From positions 1 through 14,793 of the forward strand of contig JAGMDW010000163.1 in the NCBI GenBank assembly GCA_023128455.1: a stretch of DNA of 14,793 bases, in the 5' to 3' direction. Positions within the stretch are counted from its first letter, which is position 1; each line of letters starts with the position of its first letter. Source of the stretch: Desulfurellaceae bacterium (GTDB lineage: Bacteria; Campylobacterota_A; Desulfurellia; JAGGSF01). Of the stretch, positions 7,562 through 14,770 are shown piece by piece. The notes beneath the pieces are model-generated. The model saw only the letters and a list, made by a program, of their open reading frames with translations, ran no database searches and was not told the origin of the DNA. The position numbers and the translations under genes are program-made.

Positions 7562-10500
7562 CAATAAACACTCCTAACGCTCTTTAAAAGTTCCACATCT
7601 AAACACAAGGATTTCAATTCCTGAACAAGTACATTAAACGATTCGGGTACTCCTCCCAAAATTATATCTCTTCCCTTCGTCGCAGACTCATAAGCCTTGT
7701 TCCTGCCAGGAATATCATCTGATTTTATAGTGAGCATCTCCTGTAAAGTATACGCAGCACCATAACCTTCCAATGCCCACACCTCCATTTCTCCGAATCG
7801 CTGACCACCAAATTGCGCTTTTCCTCCCAAGGGCTGTTGTGTCACTAAGGAGTAAGGACCTATACTTCTTGCATGTATTTTATCTTCTACCAGATGATTG
7901 AGTTTCATCACATACATGCAACCCACAGATACAGGATTGGCAAACGCCTCCCCAGTAACACCATCGTATAATTTCATTTTGGATAACTTTATTCCGCTTC
8001 TCTTAAGTAGGTCTTTAAGCTCTTTTTCTGTTGCACTTTCAAAAACAGGCACACTTGCCTTCACGCCACTTGCCCAATCAATGGCAAATCTCGTAAGTTC
8101 CTCATCACTTAAACGCTCTATAAATGCTTTAGTCTCGCTCTTGTTTCCCTCAAAAATGTCATTCAAAAAATTTCTTATGGCGGTTTTTTTTCCTTGTTTA
8201 ACCAGAACATTAATCTTCTCTCCTAATCCTTTACAAATAAAACCCAGATGTGCTTCTAATATCTGACCAATATTCATTCGAGAAGGCACACCCAACGGAT
8301 TAAGAACGATGTCCACTGGCGTTCCGTCCTCTAAAAATGGCAAGTCCTCAGCCGACAATATTTTAGATACAACTCCCTTATTACCATGCCTGCCAGCCAT
8401 TTTATCTCCCACCATAAGTTTCCTCTTGACTGCCATATAAACCTTTACCGCCATCACCACTCCAGACGGCAAATCATCTTCCTTTCCTGTATTTTTTATT
8501 TCTTCTGCTGCGGATTCTTTTAGATCCTTGATTGTTTTCTTGTAATAACGCTCTATTAAAAGCGATTTTTGCCTAAGTTCTTTGGAAACACGCAGACTCT
8601 TTAGCCCGTTTACATCCAAAAAAGAGAGTTTCTTTATTGAAATCCGTTTTCCCTTCTTCTCTACTATTTTTCCCTTTGTATTCACCACATCTTTTTCTAA
8701 AGGATTTTGAGCAATGAGTTGCTTTAAACTGTCCATATATAATTTGTTTACAATGTTTAACTTACTCTGCAACTCTTTATTTATATTTTCCACATTCATC
8801 TCTTCTATCTCTTTAAAGCGATCTCCTTTTTCTGCTTGTCTGCTTCTCAATATTTTCACATCTATAATCACACCTTCTGCATCAGAAGGAACCCGTAAGG
8901 ACGAATCAGCAACATTACTTGCTTTCTCTCCGAATATCGCTCTTAAGAGTCTTTCTTCAGGTGCATAGTAAGTCTCTACTTTCGGCGTAATCTTGCCCAC
9001 AAGCACATCCCCCGGCTTTACATAAGCACCTATCCTCACAATACCGTTTTCGTCCAAGTTTCTTATCACCTCAGATGAAATATTGGGAATATCGGCAGTA
9101 ATTTCTTCTAACCCCAGTTTGATGTCTCTTACAGAAACATCAAATTCTCTTATGTGCACTGAAGTATAAACATCTTCATCAACTGCCTGATGAGAAATAA
9201 TAACTGCATCTTCATAATTATATCCGTACCATGGAACAAAAGCTACCACCAGGTTTTTCCCTAAAGCTAATTCTCCTTTATCCATTGTTGGTCCGTCTGC
9301 AATGACCTGTCCTTTTTTTACCGTTTCACCTATATTCACAATAGGACACTGATCAAAACATACATTTTGGTTTGTTTTCTCAAACCTTCTTATTGGATAG
9401 TCATCCAAGTTATAAAGATTTTCCTTCTCCTTACTCCTTATACATATTTTGTCAGCTTCCACTCTTACTACCTCACCGTCTCTCTGAGCAATAACCGCAC
9501 TACGAGAATATCTGGCTACAACACTCTCCATTCCCGTACCCACTAATGGCGCCTCGTTTGTAACCAGAGGCACAGCTTGCCTCTGCATATTCGAGCCCAT
9601 AAGTGCACGATTGGCATCATCATGCTCAAGAAAAGGAATAAGCGAACCAGTCACACCTACTAACTGGTTCGGAGAAACATCCATCAGGGTTACCTCTTCT
9701 CTCTTGACCATAACAAATTCATCATCCTTTCGAGCGGAAACATATTTATTCTTAAATGTCCCATCCGGATTTAAAGGTGCATTTGCCTGAGCAATAATAT
9801 GTCCCTTTTCTCGCGATGCCATGAGATAATCCAATTCAATTAAAACCCTTCCACCTCTTACCCTTCTATAAGGCGTTTCTAAGAAACCATACCTATTTAC
9901 TCTTGCATATGTAGCCATAGAGGTAATAAGACCTATGTTAGGTCCCTCTGGCGTTTCCACCGGGCAGATTCTTCCATAATGAGAAGGATGGACATCCCTT
10001 ACCTCAAAACCTGCTCTCTCTCTTGTCAATCCTCCAGGACCCAATGCCGACAATCTTCTCTTGTGACTAATTTCCGCCAAAATATTTGTCTGATCTAAAA
10101 ATTGGGAGAGTTGACCCGTAGAAAAAAAGCTCATAATTGCCGATGTTACAGGTTTAGCATTTATAAGATCAAACGGTGTTATGCCTGCTATGTCCCTAAT
10201 TATCATCCTATCTTTGATGAGTTTCTGCATCCTTAAAAGACCTATTCTCATCTGTCCATAAAGCAGTTCACCAACCAAGCCTAATCTTCTATTAAAAAGA
10301 CTATCCCTATCATCCGGTATGACTACTTCATTTTTCAATAAAATTAAATATTTAAGCATGCCAACAAAATCATCAGGGGTTAATGTTCTTATATCTTCCG
10401 GTACATCTATATTAAAGATCTCGTTTAACTTTAATCTTCCCTCTAATGAAACATCATATCTCTTGGGATCAAAAAACAACATATTAAAAAAAGTTTTAGC

Positions 10501-11673
10501 ACTCTCAGCTGTTACAGATTCACCAGGTCTCAATACATGATGAATATATATTTTGGCTACATCTTCTTCTGGTATATTGTCAAAAACAGCCGTCTTAAAT
10601 TTCCCCACTATCTCTCTATCTAAAATTAGTGTGTTTCTCATCGTGTAATCATCATAATCTGCGCAAATCAACTCTAAAACTACATTTTCCATGGACTCAA
10701 AGACATCCAGGTAACTATTAGTTATCATATCTCCGCAATCCAAAATAACTTCTCCCTTCTCATCCAACACACTTTTATACAAATAATGATCCACTATCTG
10801 CTCTTTATCCACAGGAAACCATTCCACGCCGCATCGTTTTGCTTTCTCCGCCGATTCGGAAGATATCTTTTCATCCTTCAAGATGACTATCTCTTCGTCT
10901 TTCTCAACATCTGCATTTACCTTAAATCCCTGAGCTTTATTAGAAGCTTCTACAAAAAACGCACTATTATCTATTTTCACTTTTATAGAAGAATAGAAAA
11001 GAGAAAACATCTTCTCCTCTCCAAATCCCAATGCCTTAAGGATAATGGTAGTAGGAAACTTCTTTTTTCTATCTATACGAGTATAAATAACATCCTTTAT
11101 GTCTGATTCGAATTCAATCCATGAACCCACATCAGAGATAATTTGACCATGATAAAAAACTCTTCCTCCAGTGGAGGATAAAGCAAGTTTTTTAAATACA
11201 GGTCCCGGTGAACGATGCAACTGGCTAACAATAACCCTTTCTACCCCATTTATAATAAAACTGCCCTTTTCTGTCATTAACGGCATCTCGCCTAAATATA
11301 TCTTCTGCTCTTTTACATCCTGCGGAGATATCCTCTTGCCTGTTTTTTCATCAATATCCCAAACAGTAAGCCTCACTATCATAAGTAGTGAACCGCCATA
11401 AATAATGCCCTTTGCTCTACACTCATCAGGTTTGTACTTGGAATGACCAACTTCGTAATCAACAAACTCCAGTGTGAGCCGACCATGAATATCCTCTATT
11501 GGAAAGGTTGTTTCAAATAACCTCTTTAAATTTTTCTCCACTCCGAGATCCTCACTCAAAAAATCATAATAGGACCTCAATTGCGTATCTAAAAGATCAG
11601 GAACAGGCAAAATTTTATGCATCTTCGAAAAATCAAGCCTCAACCTCCTGCCAGAAAGTAAAGGTTCACTCAT
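7561..11673 (-). CDS. rpoB: DNA-directed RNA polymerase subunit beta
   Basis: This subunit forms one pincer of RNA polymerase and holds the rifampicin pocket; it has 1370 residues. The rifampicin region spans about residues 521-546 (QLSQFLDQTN through ALGPGG), with D527, H537 and S542 at the positions of E. coli D516, H526 and S531. The active-site motif GDKMAGRHGNKG begins at 1089, with lysines 1091 and 1099. An insert near residues 220-350 corresponds to E. coli SI1, and a lysine/glutamate-rich helical insert at about 950-1063 corresponds to SI2. The C-terminal clamp segment (QPLGGKAQFGGQRFGEMEVW) is intact. A GTG two codons upstream forms part of the ribosome-binding site GAGGTG, so the ATG at 11673 is preferred. 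It follows rplL after a 77-nt gap with a terminator-like hairpin. Confidence 0.98.
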   Translation of the reverse strand: MSEPLLSGRRLRLDFSKMHKILPVPDLLDTQLRSYYDFLSEDLGVEKNLKRLFETTFPIEDIHGRLTLEFVDYEVGHSKYKPDECRAKGIIYGGSLLMIVRLTVWDIDEKTGKRISPQDVKEQKIYLGEMPLMTEKGSFIINGVERVIVSQLHRSPGPVFKKLALSSTGGRVFYHGQIISDVGSWIEFESDIKDVIYTRIDRKKKFPTTIILKALGFGEEKMFSLFYSSIKVKIDNSAFFVEASNKAQGFKVNADVEKDEEIVILKDEKISSESAEKAKRCGVEWFPVDKEQIVDHYLYKSVLDEKGEVILDCGDMITNSYLDVFESMENVVLELICADYDDYTMRNTLILDREIVGKFKTAVFDNIPEEDVAKIYIHHVLRPGESVTAESAKTFFNMLFFDPKRYDVSLEGRLKLNEIFNIDVPEDIRTLTPDDFVGMLKYLILLKNEVVIPDDRDSLFNRRLGLVGELLYGQMRIGLLRMQKLIKDRMIIRDIAGITPFDLINAKPVTSAIMSFFSTGQLSQFLDQTNILAEISHKRRLSALGPGGLTRERAGFEVRDVHPSHYGRICPVETPEGPNIGLITSMATYARVNRYGFLETPYRRVRGGRVLIELDYLMASREKGHIIAQANAPLNPDGTFKNKYVSARKDDEFVMVKREEVTLMDVSPNQLVGVTGSLIPFLEHDDANRALMGSNMQRQAVPLVTNEAPLVGTGMESVVARYSRSAVIAQRDGEVVRVEADKICIRSKEKENLYNLDDYPIRRFEKTNQNVCFDQCPIVNIGETVKKGQVIADGPTMDKGELALGKNLVVAFVPWYGYNYEDAVIISHQAVDEDVYTSVHIREFDVSVRDIKLGLEEITADIPNISSEVIRNLDENGIVRIGAYVKPGDVLVGKITPKVETYYAPEERLLRAIFGEKASNVADSSLRVPSDAEGVIIDVKILRSRQAEKGDRFKEIEEMNVENINKELQSKLNIVNKLYMDSLKQLIAQNPLEKDVVNTKGKIVEKKGKRISIKKLSFLDVNGLKSLRVSKELRQKSLLIERYYKKTIKDLKESAAEEIKNTGKEDDLPSGVVMAVKVYMAVKRKLMVGDKMAGRHGNKGVVSKILSAEDLPFLEDGTPVDIVLNPLGVPSRMNIGQILEAHLGFICKGLGEKINVLVKQGKKTAIRNFLNDIFEGNKSETKAFIERLSDEELTRFAIDWASGVKASVPVFESATEKELKDLLKRSGIKLSKMKLYDGVTGEAFANPVSVGCMYVMKLNHLVEDKIHARSIGPYSLVTQQPLGGKAQFGGQRFGEMEVWALEGYGAAYTLQEMLTIKSDDIPGRNKAYESATKGRDIILGGVPESFNVLVQELKSLCLDVELLKSVRSVY
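7571..7575 (-). promoter_or_regulatory. Ribosome-binding site of rpoC inside the end of rpoB
   Basis: AGGAG lies within the last rpoB codons, 9 nt before the rpoC ATG at 7561 and 6 nt before the possible TTG at 7564. Together with the TGATG overlap it points to coupled synthesis of beta and beta', expected for subunits needed in equal amounts. Confidence 0.7.
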
Positions 11674-11676
11674 ATC

Positions 11677-11682
11677 CACCTC
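11677..11682 (-). promoter_or_regulatory. Ribosome-binding site that fixes the rpoB start
   Basis: GAGGTG is 3 nt from the ATG at 11673, and its GAGG core is 5 nt away. Its last three bases are the in-frame GTG at 11679, which would otherwise be read as the start. This argues for the ATG. Confidence 0.75.
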
Positions 11683-11692
11683 GTCTCAGTGC

Positions 11693-11727
11693 AAAAAATA
11701 AGGGAAGAGGCACCGAAACCCCTTCCC
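11693..11727 (-). terminator. Intrinsic terminator or attenuator between rplL and rpoB
   Basis: On the transcribed strand GGGAAGGGG (11727-11719) pairs with CCTCTTCCC (11710-11702): nine base pairs with one G-U, around an 8-nt loop, followed directly by TTATTTTTT. This is a textbook intrinsic terminator shape. It lies between two genes of one operon, so partial read-through is required to express rpoBC. E. coli has a functionally similar attenuator at the same junction, thought to lower polymerase synthesis relative to ribosomal proteins. Confidence 0.85.
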
Positions 11728-11750
11728 CCCATCTATAAAACAAGTAAAGT

Positions 11751-12131
11751 TTATTCAACTTCGGCAGTAGCTCCAGCCTCTTCTATTTTAGCCTTAATAG
11801 CTTCTGCTTCTTCTTTGGATAAATGCTGCTTCACTTTAGTAGGGGTTTTATCTACTAACTCCTTCGCTTCTTTCAACCCCAAACTTGTAATCTCTCTCAC
11901 TGTTTTTATAAGCTGAATCTTTTTCTGGCCAATTTCCTTCAACACAATGTCGAATTCGGTTTTCTCTTCCGGCTTTGCTTCTTCAGCTGCTTGAGCTGGA
12001 GCTGCCTGAGCAACCATTGCCTGAGCGCTTACTCCAAAATGCTCTTCCAACTCTTTAACAAACTCACTCATCTCCAGAACAGTCATGTTCTCAATAAACT
12101 TGACAACATCTCCTTTACTAACATCAGGCAT
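11751..12131 (-). CDS. rplL: 50S ribosomal protein L7/L12
   Basis: This is the multicopy stalk protein that recruits and stimulates the translational GTPases, including EF-G and EF-Tu. It has 126 residues: an N-terminal dimerisation and L10-binding helical domain (about 1-34), an alanine/proline/glutamate-rich hinge (about 35-58) and the conserved C-terminal domain starting at EKTEFDIVL with the factor-binding motif GLKEAKELVD. Two in-frame ATGs lie at 12137 and 12131. AGGAGG ends only 2 nt before the first but 8 nt before the second, so 12131 is chosen. The start then overlaps the rplJ stop by 8 nt (ATGCCTGA). The strong ribosome-binding site fits the need for several L12 copies per L10. Confidence 0.97.
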   Translation of the reverse strand: MPDVSKGDVVKFIENMTVLEMSEFVKELEEHFGVSAQAMVAQAAPAQAAEEAKPEEKTEFDIVLKEIGQKKIQLIKTVREITSLGLKEAKELVDKTPTKVKQHLSKEEAEAIKAKIEEAGATAEVE

Positions 12132-12690
12132 TCCCATTACCTCCTAAAGTCCTATCCTTTTTTTCCTCACAGGCTTTCAAAACATAAATAAATTTCAGCA
12201 AAATACCATTAAACACATTCATAAAATTAGACAGAGGCGCATTTAACATAGACAAGAGTTGTGCAGTGAGAACCTCTCTTGGTGGGAGAGTAGCAATTGC
12301 TCCAATCTCATCCCGAGAAAGCAATCTTTTTTCAAACGCACCCGATTTAATCTTCAAGTTCTCATAAATCTTTGTTTTTCTCACTAATGTTTGAATCAAA
12401 TCAACAGGATTTGCTGCGGTATAAGCTACAGCATTAGGACCTGAGATTTTATCCGCAAGCCCACTAAACCCAGTATCTTTTAACGCCCTTTTTATAATCG
12501 TGTTTCCCATAACATGGAAACTGCCGCCGCTTTCCTTCAATGCTCCTCTCACATCTTCCATTTCTTTTATACTCATGCCAGAAAAATCAGAAAGAACCAT
12601 GACCTGCCATTTACTCACATCCTCTCTCAACTTCTCCACTATTTCTCTTTTTTCCTTTATACTTTTGCTTTCCAAATTTTCTCTCCTCAT
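12124..12690 (-). CDS. rplJ: 50S ribosomal protein L10
   Basis: L10 anchors the L12 dimers to 23S rRNA next to L11 and forms the stalk base. The protein has 188 residues against about 165 in E. coli. It shows the L10 core from KREIVEKLRED through VMGNTIIKRAL, SGPNAVAY and the ATLPPREVL segment, then the C-terminal helix that binds L12, followed by a charged and glycine-rich tail. Much of the extra length is at the two ends. ATG at 12690 overlaps the rplA stop as ATGA. Upstream there is only a weak GGGA, so initiation probably depends on ribosomes finishing rplA. There is no intergenic room for the usual L10 autoregulatory leader. Confidence 0.96.
   Translation of the reverse strand: MRRENLESKSIKEKREIVEKLREDVSKWQVMVLSDFSGMSIKEMEDVRGALKESGGSFHVMGNTIIKRALKDTGFSGLADKISGPNAVAYTAANPVDLIQTLVRKTKIYENLKIKSGAFEKRLLSRDEIGAIATLPPREVLTAQLLSMLNAPLSNFMNVFNGILLKFIYVLKACEEKKDRTLGGNGNA
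12140..12145 (-). promoter_or_regulatory. Ribosome-binding site that fixes the rplL start
   Basis: A perfect AGGAGG lies inside the rplJ coding region. Its distance is 2 nt to the ATG at 12137 and 8 nt to the ATG at 12131, so the second is favoured. It is much stronger than the site before rplJ. Confidence 0.8.
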
Positions 12691-13376
12691 TTAATTGTTC
12701 CCACGCCAATCTTCACAGAAGGGGAATGAGTTGCGCTCAAATAAAGAGTTTCTATATATCTTCCCTTTGCTGCTTTAGGTTTCGCCTTCACAACTGAATC
12801 GTAAAAGGCCAGTATGTTTTCCTTAAGTTTTTCGCTATCAAAAGATTTTCTGGCAATTGAGGCATGAATATTACTCGTTTTATCCACTCTAAACTCTATT
12901 TCTCCTGCCTTAGCTCTCTCTATAGCCCCCTTCACATCAAATGTCACCGTTCCTAATTTCGGGTTGGGCATTAGTCCTCGCGGACCTAATATCTTGCCCA
13001 TTTTTCCCACTACAGACATCATATCCGGTGTTGCAATTATCTTATCAAACTCCAACCATCCACTCTTTATCTTCTCCGCCATATCTTCTCCACCAACATA
13101 ATCCGCGCCCGCGTTCTCCGCCTCTTTCACCTTTTCTCCTTTGGCAAAGACCAACACCTTAACAGACTTACCGCGCCCGTAAGGCAACACCACCATACCC
13201 CTAACCAACTGGTCAGCATGTCTCGGATCAACACCTAAGTGCATAGAAACCTCTATCGCTTCATCATAATTTGCATAGGCAATATCCTTTAATATCTTTA
13301 TACCTTCTTCCAACGAATATTCCTTATGTTGATCATATTTTTCCAAAGCCTGCAAGTATCTTTTGCCTCTTTTCAT
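12687..13376 (-). CDS. rplA: 50S ribosomal protein L1
   Basis: L1 forms the mobile stalk at the E site that helps release deacylated tRNA, and in many bacteria it also represses the L11 operon by binding mRNA. It has 229 residues, the normal length. Domain I carries EVSMHLGVDPRHADQLVRG, domain II the segment with VGKMGKILGPRGLMPNPKLG, and the C-terminal return to domain I has the expected IETLYLSATHSPSVKI. The start overlaps the rplK stop as ATGA, with GAGG 7 nt upstream. No intergenic L1-binding leader exists here because rplK follows nusG by only 4 nt; if L1 autoregulates, its site must lie inside coding sequence. Confidence 0.98.
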   Translation of the reverse strand: MKRGKRYLQALEKYDQHKEYSLEEGIKILKDIAYANYDEAIEVSMHLGVDPRHADQLVRGMVVLPYGRGKSVKVLVFAKGEKVKEAENAGADYVGGEDMAEKIKSGWLEFDKIIATPDMMSVVGKMGKILGPRGLMPNPKLGTVTFDVKGAIERAKAGEIEFRVDKTSNIHASIARKSFDSEKLKENILAFYDSVVKAKPKAAKGRYIETLYLSATHSPSVKIGVGTIK

Positions 13377-13798
13377 AATTCTACCTCGACGCCCATATTT
13401 TGCGCAGTACCGGCAACAATCTTCATCGCCTTTTCTATATCCTTGGTATTCAAATCCGGTAACTTCATCTGAGCAATATTCCTTAAATCCTTTTTTGAGA
13501 GCTCCCCTACCTTAGTTTTATTCGGTACAGAAGAACCTTTTTCTATCTTCAATGCTTTCATTATGAGCTCAGATGCAGGAGGCGTCTTTGTAACAAAAGA
13601 AAAACTTCTATTCTTATAAAGCTTAATCACCACAGGAATAGTGTAATCGCCCTTATCCTTTGTTTGTTCATTAAACTTCTTACAGAAATCCATAATGTTT
13701 ATCCCGTGCTGGCCCAATGCCGGTCCAACAGGCGGTGCGGGAGACGCCTTTCCTGCCTGTATTTGTAACTTAATAGTAGCGGCAGCTTCCTCTTTCAT
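13373..13798 (-). CDS. rplK: 50S ribosomal protein L11
   Basis: L11 binds the GTPase-associated centre of 23S rRNA at the stalk base and is needed for RelA sensing of uncharged tRNA. The protein has 141 residues, exactly the usual length. The N-terminal domain contains the proline-rich PPVGPALGQHGINIM segment, whose prolines contact thiopeptide antibiotics such as thiostrepton; no resistance change is seen. The C-terminal RNA-binding domain ends with IVAGTAQNMGVEVEL. ATG lies 4 nt after nusG, with GAGGAG formed by the last two nusG codons 7 nt upstream. Confidence 0.98.
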   Translation of the reverse strand: MKEEAAATIKLQIQAGKASPAPPVGPALGQHGINIMDFCKKFNEQTKDKGDYTIPVVIKLYKNRSFSFVTKTPPASELIMKALKIEKGSSVPNKTKVGELSKKDLRNIAQMKLPDLNTKDIEKAMKIVAGTAQNMGVEVEL

Positions 13799-13802
13799 TG
13801 CT

Positions 13803-14339
13803 TTACTCCTCTATTTTATCCACTTGATTATAATCTAACTCCACCGGTGTGGAGCGACAAAATATACTTACCATTATTTTTAATCGCGCTTTATCCAAAT
13901 CTACCTCTTCCACCGTGCCCACAAAATCAGTAAACGGACCATCCGTAACTCTCACCTTATCCCCTTGCTTAAAAGAAACTGCCGGCCTGGGAGCTTCTTT
14001 GGCCTTTTTCAACCTCTCAAAAACCAAATTTACATCCTCATCGCTCAAAAAAGTAGGCTCTTTCCTACTACCTACAAATCCTGTTACATGAGCCAATCTT
14101 CTTATAACATTAAAAAGATCATTGTCAAAGCAAGCCTTTATAAACACATAACTAGGATACAAACATTTCTGCCTTATCTTTTTCTCGCCCTTCTTTATCT
14201 CAACAATCTCTTCTACGGGAACAAGTACCTCTTCTACTTTATCTTTAAAGCCTAACAACTCAGCTTCTTTTTCTATACTCCCTTTCACTTTTCTTTCAAA
14301 ACCTACCTGTGTATGAATAGCATACCATTTTGCTTCCAT
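13803..14339 (-). CDS. nusG: Transcription termination/antitermination factor NusG
   Basis: NusG binds RNA polymerase at the beta' clamp helices through its NGN domain and links it to Rho or ribosomal protein S10 through its KOW domain. It has 178 residues. The NGN domain (about 1-115) has WYAIHTQVGFE at the start and VTGFVG at 85-90. The KOW domain (about 123-178) begins FKQGDKVRVTDGPFTDFVG and closes with VSIFCRSTPVELDYNQV. Length is like E. coli NusG, so the domain II insert of some thermophiles is absent. ATG shares one base with the secE stop (TAATG) and has no good ribosome-binding site (only AGGA about 14 nt upstream), implying translational coupling to secE. Confidence 0.97.
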   Translation of the reverse strand: MEAKWYAIHTQVGFERKVKGSIEKEAELLGFKDKVEEVLVPVEEIVEIKKGEKKIRQKCLYPSYVFIKACFDNDLFNVIRRLAHVTGFVGSRKEPTFLSDEDVNLVFERLKKAKEAPRPAVSFKQGDKVRVTDGPFTDFVGTVEEVDLDKARLKIMVSIFCRSTPVELDYNQVDKIEE

Positions 14340-14536
14340 TATTTAAAAACCATTCCTGCTATTATAGAAAAAATATAATCTAACACACTCAAAATTACAG
14401 TAACAATAATTATAAATATAACAACTGCTATTGTTGCCGAAAAAAGATTCCTCTTCTCTGGCCAAACAACTTTCTTTATCTCACTGCGAACTTCTAACAA
14501 AAATTTTCTTATCTTCTCTACAATATTCATATTCAT
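14339..14536 (-). CDS. secE: Preprotein translocase subunit SecE
   Basis: SecE is the clamp-like membrane subunit that stabilises SecY in the protein-export channel. It has 65 residues, the short one-membrane-helix form common outside the Enterobacteria. An amphipathic region with EVRSEIKKVVWPEKRN (about 15-30) precedes a hydrophobic helix at about 32-59. The frame stays open to 14572, but the upstream codons lie inside tRNA-Trp, so the start must be ATG 14536 or ATG 14530 (63 residues). Neither has a Shine-Dalgarno sequence, and the first is only 6 nt after the CCA end of the tRNA. I chose the outer ATG; the inner one is nearly as likely. Confidence 0.93.
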   Translation of the reverse strand: MNMNIVEKIRKFLLEVRSEIKKVVWPEKRNLFSATIAVVIFIIIVTVILSVLDYIFSIIAGMVFK

Positions 14537-14542
14537 AAAATA

Positions 14543-14619
14543 TGGCAGGCCAGGGAGGATTCGAACCCCCAACTTGCGGTTTTGGAGACCGCCGCTCTAC
14601 CAATTGGAGCTACTGGCCT
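14543..14619 (-). tRNA. trpT: tRNA-Trp, anticodon CCA
   Basis: A full cloverleaf is visible. The acceptor stem AGGCCAG/CTGGCCT has 7 perfect pairs, with discriminator G and an encoded CCA at 14545-14543. The D arm is GCTC/GAGC, the anticodon stem GCGGT/ACCGC closes loop CTCCAAA with anticodon CCA, and the T arm has loop TTCGAAT with one G-U in its stem. A1 and discriminator G73 are the usual identity features of bacterial tRNA-Trp. It sits between rpmG and secE, a common bacterial arrangement. Its first two bases are also the last two bases of the rpmG stop codon. Confidence 0.98.
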
Positions 14620-14767
14620 ACTTCACCTCTTTATGCATTGTGTGCTTTTTACAAAACGGACAAAACTTTTTAAAATGTAACTTCTCCTTCTTTTCTTTTT
14701 TGTTTCTCTTCGTTGTATAATTTATTCTCTTACACTCATCACAGGCAAGACGAACTATTTCCCTCAT
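14618..14767 (-). CDS. rpmG: 50S ribosomal protein L33
   Basis: L33 is a small 50S protein near the E site. The 49-residue protein starts MREIVRLACDEC and has two CxxC pairs (C9/C12 and C36/C39), so it is the zinc-binding form, with a lysine-rich centre. ATG 14767 lies 3 nt after the upstream tuf stop, with GGAG 6 nt before it inside the last tuf codons. An overlapping ATG at 14771 is in another frame. The TAG stop (14620-14618) shares two bases with tRNA-Trp, so RNase P cleavage at the tRNA 5' end would remove the stop codon from the message. Confidence 0.96.
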   Translation of the reverse strand: MREIVRLACDECKRINYTTKRNKKEKKEKLHFKKFCPFCKKHTMHKEVK

Positions 14768-14770
14768 GCA

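Noticed and set aside
7562..7564. TTG at 7564 as the rpoC start.
   Set aside because: ATG is the very next codon, gives the family-like N-terminus and forms the usual TGATG stop-start overlap. TTG remains formally possible but adds only one residue.
11674..11679. GTG at 11679 as the rpoB start.
   Set aside because: This GTG is part of the GAGGTG ribosome-binding site; the ATG at 11673 has workable spacing.
14537..14572. An N-terminal extension of secE to 14572.
   Set aside because: It would be translated from inside tRNA-Trp, and the extra residues do not resemble SecE.
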